A stretch of 64,000 nt of DNA from positions 1-64,000 of the forward strand of contig CAKPVT010000003.1 in assembly GCA_934196125.1 (NCBI GenBank). Direction: 5' to 3'. The notes beneath the pieces are model-generated. The model made no database searches. It worked only from the letters and a program-made list of their open reading frames with translations, and was not told the origin of the DNA. A program made the translations under genes and the position numbers. Below are positions 27,967-36,704 of the stretch, in pieces; positions within the stretch are counted from its first letter, which is position 1; each line of letters opens with the position of its first letter. This DNA is from an uncultured Streptococcus sp. GTDB lineage: Bacteria; Bacillota; Bacilli; Lactobacillales; Streptococcaceae.

Positions 27967-28422
27967 AATAATTTCAAATTTGGAAATAATTCAAAGAATC
28001 ATTTGAAAAATGTAGAGGTGGTCAATACTAAAAGAGGGGTTGTTGGTGGTCATAATATGGATGATTTCAACAATGCACTTAAAAATCAAGGATTTAATCC
28101 AGAAGACTTGATTGTTTCAAAAAAACCACACCCAACTATTGATGGCATTTATGAAGTTGAATACAAAATACCTAGAAAAGATATGGCTGGTAATGTTGCG
28201 GAACCAATATCTTATAAGAATATTGAAAAACCAAAAACAGTTTATGCCCCAACAAAAATTAGTGACAATCAAATGTATGAATGGGGGCAGACTGCCATGA
28301 ATAATGGGAAAATCCAACCAGACGGTCGAACAATTATTGGAACTTCTCCAAACGGTGTAAAATTTATAGGCTATTTAAATGACGCAGGAGAAGTAACTAA
28401 TTTTTTCCCTGTATTAAATTAG
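27799..28422 (+). CDS. Orphan toxin module with an EndoU/BECR-like nuclease domain
   Basis: 207 residues from a GTG. Residues 1-56 repeat the shared stub. The remainder contains HLKNVEVVNTKRGVVGGHN near residues 69-87, a middle region, and GTSPNGVKFIGYLNDAGEV...FFPV at the end. The early histidine with VGGH, plus the SPNGV-I-GYL-G---FP ending, match my memory of EndoU-type toxin domains, which cut RNA, in CDI and LXG toxins. A stop codon precedes the GTG and no ribosome site is visible, so it looks like a stored cassette. Its immunity gene follows. Confidence 0.65.
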   Translation: MYNHFSSMVKGASSTKMEHVVKMMQNSGRSNYKNIMTQAKNLQTAQALLNEKASGANNFKFGNNSKNHLKNVEVVNTKRGVVGGHNMDDFNNALKNQGFNPEDLIVSKKPHPTIDGIYEVEYKIPRKDMAGNVAEPISYKNIEKPKTVYAPTKISDNQMYEWGQTAMNNGKIQPDGRTIIGTSPNGVKFIGYLNDAGEVTNFFPVLN

Positions 28423-28442
28423 AATGATTGGATTGTGATACT

Positions 28443-28832
28443 ATGGAAAATGAATTTCAAATTTTAAATGATAAGAAAAGTATAGATCAATTAATGTTAA
28501 CCTATTTTTCAATAGTAAGTGGAAAAGATTTAGAAAGAGCTTTATCTGCTTTTAAAGAAGAAAAAGGATATGGAATAGAAATAGTTTTTGTTTCTTTTAA
28601 AAATGATTTAGATGACTACGATATGATGCAGTTACCTAAAACATTAGATGATAATCATGTTTTAGTTGAATTAGGTTCTCCAGCTGTCGAAGTAGATCAA
28701 ATAGCATATTTAGACTTTAAAACTTTTTATGATTATTTAGCTGAGAACGTAAAAAAAGAGATAGAAAAAAATTCAGAAGAAAGTGCATTAATAGAACTTT
28801 TAAAACAAGTTAAAATCAGTTTGGAGATATAG
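28443..28832 (+). CDS. Immunity protein, CdiI-like, for the EndoU-type toxin
   Basis: 129 residues from ATG 28443; an in-frame TTG lies 15 bp upstream. It is acidic, with LMLTYFSIVSGKDLERALSA, YGIEIVFVSFKNDLDDYDMM and a KTFYDYLAENVKKEIEK helix. The pattern of LDDYDM followed by a FYDYL element resembles the ribonuclease-toxin immunity (CdiI) family seen beside EndoU-type CDI toxins. It lies 20 bp after the toxin, and position supports the role. Name recall is moderate. Confidence 0.6.
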   Translation: MENEFQILNDKKSIDQLMLTYFSIVSGKDLERALSAFKEEKGYGIEIVFVSFKNDLDDYDMMQLPKTLDDNHVLVELGSPAVEVDQIAYLDFKTFYDYLAENVKKEIEKNSEESALIELLKQVKISLEI

Positions 28833-28849
28833 TTTTTATAAAATAAAAA

Positions 28850-28918
28850 TGGTAAGTGATAAAGCCTCGAATAGTAAGGTCTAAACTCACTAATCAAGTT
28901 TCTGATAGATACTAATAT
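28850..28918 (+). repeat. Cassette-boundary repeat, partial copy 3
   Basis: Only the right arm of the first hairpin (AGTGATAAAG, 28855-28864, identical to copy 2) and the next segment (ACTCACTAATCAAGTTTCTGA) remain. The left arm and the 55-residue stub are gone. It marks a third cassette boundary whose downstream module was lost, just before the Tn3-family element. Confidence 0.75.
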
Positions 28919-28920
28919 AA

Positions 28921-28966
28921 AAAAGTGTAACGTATTTATTTAAGAATACATTACACTTTTTTTGTT
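28921..28966 (+). terminator. Strong terminator at the end of the cassette array
   Basis: AAAAGTGTAACGTATT (28921-28936) pairs with AATACATTACACTTTT (28945-28960) with one mismatch, followed by a T run. The A run on the left side makes it usable in both directions. Confidence 0.8.
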
Positions 28967-28972
28967 TGATAA

Positions 28973-29101
28973 TTAAAAAATATCCCAGTCTCTTTTCTGA
29001 AATTTAAGAACCAAATTACTAATCTCTTTTAGGTCATTTTGAGTTAAGTTGTGCAGACTTTGAATAATTTCATACTCCTCTTGAGAAGTTATAGTATATG
29101 G
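28973..29101 (-). pseudogene. C-terminal remnant of a small regulator-like protein
   Basis: A minus-strand frame ending at 28973 encodes TITSQEEYEIIQSLHNLTQN and then DLKEISNLVLKFQKRDWDIF. This amphipathic pattern is common at the C-terminus of XRE-type regulators. It has no start, because the Tn3-family end interrupts it at about 29100. The regulator assignment is weak. Confidence 0.3.
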
Positions 29102-29137
29102 GGTCACTGGAACATCCGTACAGAAAATAGCGGTAGG
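29100..29137 (-). repeat. Probable terminal inverted repeat of the Tn3-family element
   Basis: GGGGTCACTGGAACATCCGT begins at 29100, 64 bp beyond the transposase stop. Tn3-family ends typically begin GGGG and are about 38 bp long. I did not find the matching left end in the window, which agrees with the 5' truncation of the transposase. Confidence 0.5.
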
Positions 29138-29164
29138 ATTTAAAACACGAACATTTTAGATTTA

Positions 29165-31519
29165 TTATGAATTTAAAGGACGTAATTGACCATTTTTCAA
29201 GGAAGGATCGTATCGAAACGAATATTTACCAACAAAGTTAATATGCTCAAAGAGAAGTGGTGACAACTTATTGATTTTCTCTTCTGAACAATCAAATCCT
29301 TCAATACGCATTTGGTCAATTACTCTTTCTAAATAAAGTGTATTCCAATAAATGATGGCATTTGTCACAATGCTGAGAGCAGTCAATTGCTCTTCCATTC
29401 CGTCAATATAGGTTTGATAAAGTTTGCCCTTTTTTCCATAAAATATGTGGCGACATAATGTATGTCTTGCTTCTCCTTTATTCAGCTGTTCTAAAATCTG
29501 TCTTGCGTAAATTTCATCAGAGATATAGCGTAATTGATGCTTTGTTTTATATACTTTTCCATACTCAATAATGGCTTTTCCTAGCTCTGTTGGTTGGCCA
29601 TTGCGTTGAAGTGCTTTTGTTAATTCTATCGCATTCACTTTTCCTGATTTCAAGGAACCTGCTACTCGAAGTATTTCACTCCAGTTTTTTTCTATTCGAG
29701 CAATGTTGATTTTATTTTGAGAAACTTCATTTAACATTTTATAGTCTGCAGTTAAGTCTATTCGCCAAAGTTTTGTTCCATGGTTGTTAGCAATTCGTGG
29801 GCTAAATTGGAACCCTAACAAGCCAAAAAGTCCAAATACTAAGTCACTATATCCGGCTGTATCTGGCATGATTTGTTTCGGTTCTAAGCCACTTGTTTGA
29901 TTTAAAAAACCATCCAATAAGTACAAAGAATCACGCAATGTTCCTGGAACAACCATTCCATGAAAGCCTATATATTGATCAGAAACAAAGTTGTAAAATG
30001 TGATTCTACGACCACGGCCAAAATATTTTGGATTGCTTCTAGAATATAAGGAACGTTGTGGTGTGGTATAACGAATGCCATCGGCTGAAGCCATCTGATT
30101 CGTTCCCCATACACGAGAAGTAGGTAGTTCTTTGTATGCAGAAATAATTTTTTTATTTGTTGCTGACAGTGTATCCAATCGAACATATTGGTGATTGACG
30201 TACATTAGCCGATCATATTTTAAACTCTCGATTCCTTCTTTAGATACTGGAGAAAAAACAATATTACAGGCTTCTGCTAAAAGTACTGCTAGAACACTAA
30301 TATCTAGGTGATCCATACGCGTATTCGATTCATTAATATGGTGGAAACAGGAGGTTAAATCAAGTTGTTGATTTACCTCCAATAATAAATCTGGAAGATC
30401 AATTTTGGGCATTAATGCTTTTACGCGATTTTTGAACTGCTTATCTTCCTTATGTTCACGTGTTTTTCGGAGTTTAGACACGATAATTTTATCTTTGTTC
30501 TCCTGTTTTTCAATTCTAGCCATTTCAGAATGAGGCCATTTTTTTATTGTTTCGTTATAAGACAGACTTAAAACTTCTTCTAATTGTTTTATTGCTTCAG
30601 TAGAAGATCTAGGTAATTCCAATTGAGAGAGTAAACTTTCTTTTTGCTGTTCCCACGTATCTTCACTGATTAAACAACTCATTGGATCAATGAATCTTTC
30701 ACTTTTAGGTACAAATATATCATGTTTATTCAAGCTTTGGATTAGTAACTCAACACCTAGAATAAGCATACTTTGATTGACTTCATTAGGGTTAGAGTGA
30801 ATATAATAAGCCCATTTCTTTGGTATATGATTTTCAACAGATTCAAATTGTCTAAAGGTAATTGGCTTTGGAAATCTACGTCGAATTAAGTACCACACTG
30901 CCATACAATCTTCACCATAGTGGCCATTTTCTATTGTTAATGTTTCAATAATCAAAGGAATAAACTTTCGAATTTTACGATAAGATTGAATTAATTCTGC
31001 GATTGCAATAGGTTCTTGTTCATTTTTAACAAGTTTCTTTACTTGAAACACCGCATTTACAATATCCTCTGCTGGATATTGGTCAAACACTCGGCTTCGC
31101 AGACAATCATTTTCAATAGAATCGTCTAAAAATAGTTCAACTATTTCAGATAGAGTAAATGCTGCACGATCCAAATCTTTTAACGTTCGTAGTCGCTCTT
31201 TTGATTCTTTATTTTTTGCTCGTCTAAAAATTGACTCATAATATTTTATTAAAGCTGTAAGTAATTCGTCTGTAGCAATCTTTTCATACTCATACACAAA
31301 AGCAACTAAAAGGGCTAATTTTTTCTGAATACTCATTCTTTGAATAAGGCTTGATTTGGCTTTAAAAGCGTAGGCAGCTAAATGTTTTATTTTCCCTTCA
31401 GGGATAGTTGAGAAATCCCATTTACTCGTATGAAACTGCTGGAATTCCTTTAATCGATGAAAACCACGAATGATTTCTTTCCTACTTTCATCAATTAAAG
31501 GAGCTCGTAAAATATCCAT
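29165..31519 (-). pseudogene. Tn3-family transposase, N-terminally truncated
   Basis: 784 codons, against about 970-1000 for the family, with the N-terminal DNA-binding part missing. The catalytic domain looks complete: first aspartate in FVSDQYIGFHGMVVP, second in IMPDTAGYSDLVFGLFG, glutamate in LNKGEARHTLCRHIFYG, ending in the usual LRPL. The first ATG (MDILRAPLID) has no convincing ribosome site. Without the N-terminal domain it probably cannot bind its ends. No resolvase gene or res site is visible nearby. Confidence 0.85.
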
Positions 31520-31606
31520 TTTAGTGAATGCCCCTTGAACAGGTGTACTCTAATGTGTTTAACGATGGATATTTAGGTTTATTCAAGTTAATGCTAAAAT
31601 TGATCC

Positions 31607-32464
31607 TCAATCGTCATCGTCACCTAAAAGATTCAGAATATCCAAAAATAAATTAATAAAGTCTAAGTAAATATCTATTGAGCTAGACATAGCTAACAGC
31701 CACCATGACTTTCCAGAATCAGGAACACCATCACGCAACTTGTCTAAGAAACGTATTTTGATCATTTGATTATCATATGCACTATACAGTGTAAAGATAA
31801 TAATGTCCGCAACTAAAATTACTATGTTCAGGAGACTATTAGTATAATAGTGCTGAAAGAACCCGAATGCAATTAATGCCAATAATCCACCAAATAATGG
31901 TGTTCCCCATCCGGTTAAATTGTTTCTTGTTAGCATCCCAAACAATGCGCTACCCAAATAAATAATGATCGTCAGCACCAAAGCCTCAAAAATTAGGTTT
32001 CTGTCGTAAAAAATGGGTACAAGTCCCATCACTATCCCGACTGCTGTCGTGACCCCAATAGTAGCTGCCATGCCTAGTAGTAAAGAATCGGTCCCTTGTG
32101 CAAAAATCAATAAAATGAATAAGACAAAACAAAGTGCAAGAAATACTAGACCATGAGCAGAAAGAAGAATATTCAATAATTTCAAAAGCAACTCTGGATG
32201 CAAATACATATACAGTGACACCATTCCGGTATAGAATAATTGGATCACAAAAATTAAATATACTTGAAGAACATGCCTCTGCAAAAATGAAACTTCATTT
32301 TCATCTGGTGCAAACTTGCTTGCTTTTTGCACTAAGCGAAATTTACCAACATAATTTCCATCCGCACTCCCCACACTGGCAACTTCTTTTGTCAAAGTAC
32401 GCAGACTTTCTGAATAGGAACCAGCGGATGGTGCTGAACGTTTTTGTATTTTACTTTTATGCAA
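31607..32464 (-). CDS. Bax inhibitor-1 (BI-1/YccA) family membrane protein
   Basis: 285 residues with seven hydrophobic segments from about residue 65. It ends IDIYLDFINLFLDILNLLG and then acidic residues, the characteristic last helix and tail of bacterial BI-1 proteins. The N-terminal 60 residues are basic and soluble, longer than usual. It starts at TTG 32464 behind a near-perfect GGGAGGAG site. It lies 88 bp upstream of the truncated Tn3 transposase on the same strand and may be cargo. Function in bacteria is poorly defined (membrane stress, calcium leak). Confidence 0.8.
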   Translation of the reverse strand: MHKSKIQKRSAPSAGSYSESLRTLTKEVASVGSADGNYVGKFRLVQKASKFAPDENEVSFLQRHVLQVYLIFVIQLFYTGMVSLYMYLHPELLLKLLNILLSAHGLVFLALCFVLFILLIFAQGTDSLLLGMAATIGVTTAVGIVMGLVPIFYDRNLIFEALVLTIIIYLGSALFGMLTRNNLTGWGTPLFGGLLALIAFGFFQHYYTNSLLNIVILVADIIIFTLYSAYDNQMIKIRFLDKLRDGVPDSGKSWWLLAMSSSIDIYLDFINLFLDILNLLGDDDD

Positions 32465-32512
32465 TTGGCTCCTCCCTTCTAACTAATCCCTTTTTCATCC
32501 ATACCTGTCCAG

Positions 32513-32704
32513 CTAAAAGAATTTTTCTACGAACGCTTTTACGACCCCTTCAAATTCTTTCTCAGTCAATGTTTTGTAGTAGCCACCCTTATCTCTGCAT
32601 GCTAAGTGTAAAATAAATTGCGGTAAGCACTGGAAAAAACAAAAGAAGACCATTACTCTAGATGTTAGGTTTAGCCGCCAATAACAAATCTCCATGGAAA
32701 ACAT
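32513..32704 (-). CDS. Short frame, unrecognised, low support
   Basis: 63 codons. The last 25 or so (RDKGGYYKTLTEKEFEG... ending FVEKFF) look like real protein, with an amphipathic charged helix. The first 35 are Cys/Phe-rich and look random, and they overlap the start of the ISLre2 remnant on the other strand. It is more likely the tail of a lost gene than a complete one. Confidence 0.2.
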   Translation of the reverse strand: MFSMEICYWRLNLTSRVMVFFCFFQCLPQFILHLACRDKGGYYKTLTEKEFEGVVKAFVEKFF

Positions 32705-33070
32705 TATAACTGAATTAATAGATATTTTAAAGAGTCATTCAACAGTTCTCGCAAAAAGAAAAAGCAGCCGTGGTTTTCTTGATGAGCGTAATCAAGAAAA
32801 TTGTCGCTCAAGCACTTGAACAGGTAGATGATTCTTTGATTGAAGAACAAAAAGAAAAAGGTTCCCAGATCGAGAAAAAAACATTCGGACGGTTGTTACA
32901 ATGATTGGCGAAATCCGCTTTAAACGACGATGCTATATTACGCCCAACGGTTCAGCAGTCTCCCCCCTCGATGAATTTATGGGATGGACAAAATACAATC
33001 GTTACAGTACTTTAGTCGTCAGAAATCTCAGTGAGCTTGCGACGAAGCTGTCCTATTGTTGTTCTTACTG
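32693..33070 (+). pseudogene. ISLre2-family transposase remnant
   Basis: Three frames must be joined: MENIITELIDILKSHSTVLA, then SQKEKAAVVFLMSVIKKIVAQ...KKTFGRLL, then TVVTMIGEIRFKRRCY with SAVSPLDEFMGWTKYNRYS and VVRNLSELATKLSY. These are the N-terminal signatures of ISLre2-family transposases (normally about 450 residues). At least two frameshifts and loss of the C-terminal two thirds make it inactive. It ends inside the opposite-strand holin-like toxin gene. Confidence 0.75.
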
Positions 33071-33150
33071 AGTGTTACCATTAAGGCAACCAATGCAACT
33101 AGCAATGTTCCAAACTGGAACATCAAACCAATTGCTTCAGCAACAGACAA
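33028..33150 (-). CDS. Holin-like type I toxin-family peptide (Hol_Tox)
   Basis: 40 residues from TTG 33150: SVAEAIGLMFQFGTLLVALV, then ALMVTLSKNNN and a polar tail. A short SVAEA start, one hydrophobic helix and a lysine/asparagine end is the hallmark of the putative holin-like toxins found in lactobacilli and enterococci. A ten-codon leader frame (33156-33188) behind AGGGGGTG ends 5 nt before the TTG, which suggests coupled translation. A -10 (TATACT, 33243-33238) lies about 90 nt upstream. The last 11 codons run antisense through the ISLre2 remnant. An antitoxin RNA is expected but not identified. Confidence 0.6.
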   Translation of the reverse strand: MSVAEAIGLMFQFGTLLVALVALMVTLSKNNNRTASSQAH

Positions 33151-33155
33151 AAATG

Positions 33156-33188
33156 CTATTCCCTTCTACGAAGTAGGAAAATGCTCAT
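33156..33188 (-). CDS. Ten-codon leader peptide upstream of the holin-like toxin
   Basis: ATG 33188 encodes MSIFLLRRRE and stops 5 nt before the toxin TTG. It has the strongest ribosome site in this region (AGGGGGTG, about 33194-33201), while the toxin's own site (AGAAGGG) lies inside it. This arrangement would let leader translation control toxin translation. Confidence 0.4.
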   Translation of the reverse strand: MSIFLLRRRE

Positions 33189-33261
33189 AAGCATCACCCC
33201 CTGAATAGCCAACCGCCATAAACTTACTACGTCAATTAGTATATCATAATTATAGGCCTAA

Positions 33262-33456
33262 TTATTTTGCTGCTTTATCGGGATTTCTAATGGTGAAGGA
33301 AGATACAACTAGCTGTTTTTTACTGTTGAAATGACCCTCAACAGAAATATTGTACTTTCCATCTTGTAGCATTAACAGTAATGTCGTTAATTCAGGATTC
33401 ACTACAATGCAATTATAAGATCGATGAATCGTTGTTAACGCAAACCAGGAGTTCAA
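33262..33456 (-). CDS. Short hypothetical frame, low support
   Basis: 64 codons from a TTG without a good ribosome site. The middle (YNCIVVNPELTTLLLMLQDG and KYNISVEGHFNSKKQLVVSS) is of ordinary protein composition, so it may be the tail of a lost gene. It lies 31 bp upstream of the next minus-strand frame end. Unrecognised. Confidence 0.25.
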   Translation of the reverse strand: MNSWFALTTIHRSYNCIVVNPELTTLLLMLQDGKYNISVEGHFNSKKQLVVSSFTIRNPDKAAK

Positions 33457-33487
33457 ATTTTCTGATTATGCAGTCAACATCTAACAC

Positions 33488-34015
33488 TTATTCTTTTCTA
33501 ACCTTATCTTCAATAAAACTATTCATTTTTGAAATTAATTGATCATCGGTACACGACTTTGCACTTTGAAGAGTGATATTAATTTCGCCAAACCCCATTT
33601 TTACATTTGCAGCTATTGTTTTTCTCTGTAAAGAAGATAGACCAGACAAAACTTGTTCCGGTTCTTTGAGATATACTGAAACAAACGATTGATTGACTAT
33701 GCTTTTATTTTCAATTTTATCTATCTCTTCCCACAAGATTAGTTGCTCTTTTGTCGAAAGAGCACTACTATAATCATAGAATCCTACATCATTTAAAACA
33801 ACTAATTTCTTCCCTACAAAGACTTGTTTCACTATGTATAGCTCACAAGCTCCGAAAAATAAGAAACCCATTATACCTATCACCATAGATAGATACATAG
33901 TCTCAACTATTCCTACAATTAATATAAAAAAACTTGCAAGTACCATAAGCATACCTAGAAATGACAGTCCAATTTGCTTACTCTTACTTTGATATACTAC
34001 AAACTCTTTCTCCAT
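33488..34015 (-). CDS. STM3941-like small membrane protein
   Basis: 175 residues. Two hydrophobic segments (about 15-40 and 42-65) form a hairpin anchor. The soluble remainder contains KLVVLNDVGFYDYSSALSTK and LILWEEIDKIE, a beta-rich PH-like pattern typical of proteins annotated as the STM3941 family, common in low-GC Gram-positives. It starts at ATG after AGGTGAAAAA. Function is unknown. It sits alone among mobile-element debris. Confidence 0.55.
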   Translation of the reverse strand: MEKEFVVYQSKSKQIGLSFLGMLMVLASFFILIVGIVETMYLSMVIGIMGFLFFGACELYIVKQVFVGKKLVVLNDVGFYDYSSALSTKEQLILWEEIDKIENKSIVNQSFVSVYLKEPEQVLSGLSSLQRKTIAANVKMGFGEINITLQSAKSCTDDQLISKMNSFIEDKVRKE

Positions 34016-34483
34016 TTTTTCACCTCAATATATTATTCAAATATAGAAAATAGTATACCAAAAAAGCCATCAATTGAATAGACTTTTCTGTGTTGCCAAT
34101 TATATTCTTAGCTGATAAAATCTTTACAAGATGTATTCTTTGGGGCTGCTGCGGAAACAGTAGGCTCTTTTTTGTGGTCAATTTGATGATTTTACTACAT
34201 ACAATTTGCTTACCCAAAACTTCACCTAATTGTTGTTACAATGACTGGCCGCTGTCGTTCACGGATTTTCTCGCGCTCGTTTTATGCAATATAACTTAAC
34301 AGTGATAAAAACATATCGAACATAGCAGTATCTAGAGTTTATTTCTCCTAGTAAAGAAGCTATTAGGTCTACTTTATAGATAAAACTGTACGTTCTATTT
34401 TTTTATCCAGGTCAACGATTCTTCCTCTGAAAAATTTTGTTCAAACTCTTCTTTTGTTGTGATATGTTGTGATATAACATAGT
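34016..34483. other. Gene-free stretch before the IS3 element
   Basis: No convincing gene. A short sequence at 34234-34251 (GTTGTTACAATGACTGGC) resembles the GTTGTTACAATGATTGGC stretch of the ISLre2 remnant, so it may be a further scrap of that element. A direct duplication of GTTGTGATAT lies at about 34456-34476. The rest shows nothing I can name. Confidence 0.4.
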
Positions 34484-35727
34484 TGTAACACCTCAACCTA
34501 ATAAGAAATAATCTTAGGAGGAAACGAGGTATGTCGCAAATGAGTAAACACTATGAACCAGAATTCAAAAAGAAGATTGTACGTCTTCATCTTGAAGAGG
34601 GACGAACCCTAAAAGGCCTTGCTGCTGAATATGGCGTATCCAAGGCAAGTATATCTATTTGGGTAAAACAGTTCCGTGAAGAATGCCAAACAAATGAAGA
34701 AGCCAAAGTAGAGTATGATTACATGAAGGAGAATTTGCAGTTAAAAAAACAACTAGCAGAACTCCAGAAGGAAATTGACTTTTAAAAAAAGCAGCGGCAT
34801 TCTTTGCGAAGGAAATCGATTAGCGGCTTATCGATTTATTCAGCAGTATGGGCGCAAATACGGTGTCCGTTGGTTATTGAAAAGACTGAACATCTTACCA
34901 AATGCTTATTATAATTTAATTTCTTGAAAAACAGGAAATCTGAATATAATAAGCACAAGGTCAAAATCAAGCATGAAATTGTGGATATCTATCACGCTCA
35001 CAACGGCACTGATGGTTACAGAACTGTGCATGCTTATCTTCTTCGCAAGGGATACAGCATCAGTTGTGTAACTGTCCATAAGTACATGAATACAGAGCTT
35101 CAGTTATTTTCAATTACAAGGAAACGCAAGCCAGACTATGAATATGGGGCTCCTCACAAAGTGTTTGAAAATAAGCTCCATCAGGATTTTAAGGCAGAAT
35201 CCATAAACCAGAAATGGTGCACTGATTTTACCTATTTATTCTTAACGGATGGTAGCAAACGTTATAACTGTACAATCATTGATCTGCATGATAGAAGTGT
35301 TATTGCCAGCATTACCGATAAGCACATAACAGCGGATCTTGCAAAGAAAACACTGCAGAAGGCAATTGATTCATAACCGGAATTAGATACTAACCATTTA
35401 ATTTTACACTCGGATCAAGGAAGTCAGTTTACCTCAAAGGAATTCACGGAATACTGTGAGTCAGTTGGTATCACGCAAAGCATGAGCAAAGCTGGATATC
35501 CGTATGATAATGCTCCTATGGAACGTTATTACAATACTCTCAAGAATGAACTGATTAATCATCATTACTATCATTCTGAGAAAGAATTATATACATCCAT
35601 TGAAGAATTTGCGTATGTTCATTACAATCACGAACGACCGCATTCTTATAACAATTATAAAACACCTTTTGAGGCACGTTACGGGGCATGAACCCTATAG
35701 CAATAAAAATTAGGTCAAAGTGTTACA
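34484..35727 (+). mobile_element. IS3-family (IS150-like) element, both ends present, decayed
   Basis: A 1244-bp element bounded by imperfect inverted repeats: TGTAACACCTCAACCTAAT at 34484-34502 and the complement of ATTAGGTCAAAGTGTTACA at 35709-35727. They share TGTAACAC and ACCTAAT. It carries a broken orfA-orfB pair. The flanking trinucleotides differ (AGT and AAA), so no target duplication is visible. Confidence 0.75.
34531..35691 (+). pseudogene. IS3-family transposase orfA-orfB, broken
   Basis: orfA (34531-34785) begins MSQMSKHYEPEFKKKIVRLH, with a helix-turn-helix (GLAAEYGVSKASISIWVKQF) and a leucine-rich tail. It stops early at EIDF because the T run there appears one base short; the expected continuation KKAAAFFAKEID follows in another frame. 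orfB (IQQYGRKYGVRWLLKRLNIL, then NRKSEYNKHKVKIKHE) needs a second frameshift near 34915 and has an in-frame TAA at 35374. The DDE residues are still visible: CTDFTYL, LHSDQGSQF and APMERYYNTLKNE. Confidence 0.85.
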
Positions 35728-35774
35728 AAAAAGTGGATAGATGTCAATAAAATAGACACAAAAAGAGAAGATAC

Positions 35775-36146
35775 TTAAAGACATTCAAAGTACAGAGCCT
35801 CCTTTTCATTTGGTGTAAGCATATCTAAGGTGCCATGAGGACGTTTGGTGTTATAGAATCCTTCAATGTAAGCGAAACAAGCTAACCGTACTTCTTCGAT
35901 TGAATGAAATGAACGGCGGTTTAATTCTTCTTTTTTCATATATTTTAAAAAAGCTTCGGTGACAGCGTTATCCCACGGATAACCTGGTTTAGAAAGAGAA
36001 TGGACAATCGGATGATGCTCTATAAACTTTCTAAATTCTAAAGAGGTATATTGAGAACCTTGATCTGTATGAAAAAGAACAGGACTCATTAAATTTCGAG
36101 AATGAAGTGCTTTATCTAATGTTTTAATAGCTAGGTTTGTATCAAT
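35775..36146 (-). pseudogene. C-terminal part of a second IS3-family transposase (orfB)
   Basis: The frame ending at 35775 encodes DTNLAIKTLDKALHSRNLMS, VLFHTDQGSQYTSLEFRKF, KPGYPWDNAVTEAFLKYMKK and YNTKRPHGTLDMLTPNE, the last two DDE positions of an IS3 orfB. The N-terminal half is missing: at about 36146 the sequence switches to an MFS exporter gene read on the other strand. It differs from the neighbouring IS3 element, so two IS types met here. Confidence 0.85.
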
Positions 36147-36579
36147 TAGTGGAAGGATCTTGGATCGTTTGGGAGCTAAAAAGCCAATTATCTTTGGGGG
36201 AAGCATGCTTGTCTTTGCTCTTTGTCTTTATAGTATTTTTGGCTTGCATTTATCAAATGCTTGGTTGACAATTTTCTACATCTTATCAATGGGTGGAACT
36301 GGAATTGCTTTTGGTAATGTCATGACAAGTGGTCAAAAACAAGTAGCACTTAAGGAGCGTGCAGATGCTAACGTAATTTTTAATACACTACAACAATTTG
36401 CTGGTGCTGTTGGAACAACAATCGCTTCACTGGTTGTAGCCTTAAGCCAAACAAACAGCAGCCTTAGTTACTCTGCAGCAACAGCCCAAGGTTCACGCAA
36501 CGCTTTTATCGTCTTGCTCATTCTAGCAGCTGTCGAACTTGTTATCTTACTACGAGTTGTTGACGGAAAAGAAAAATAA
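36147..36579 (+). pseudogene. 3' end of an MFS (DHA2-type) exporter gene
   Basis: From GRILDRLGAKKPIIFGGSM the frame encodes about 143 residues with the last hydrophobic segments of a 14-helix drug:proton antiporter. It includes the LSMGGTGIAFGNVMTSGQKQ loop, the FNTLQQFAGAVGTTIAS helix and a C-terminal helix ending VVDGKEK. DRLGAKK is the typical cytoplasmic loop motif. About 70 per cent of the gene, including its start, was lost to the IS3 junction at 36146. Confidence 0.8.
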
Positions 36580-36704
36580 GTTTATAGAGAGTGGCTTGCT
36601 GCTCTTTTTTCATTAAATTTCCTTATGTGGGAATGGTTTTCAATTCGCCATATTTTGGCAAATATGTTAAAATAAATAGTAAAATATATTTTTTGGAGAA
36701 GAAT

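Noticed and set aside
34020..34217. 65-codon minus-strand frame beside the STM3941-like gene
   Set aside because: No ribosome site, a composition typical of random AT-rich sequence, and no recognisable motif.
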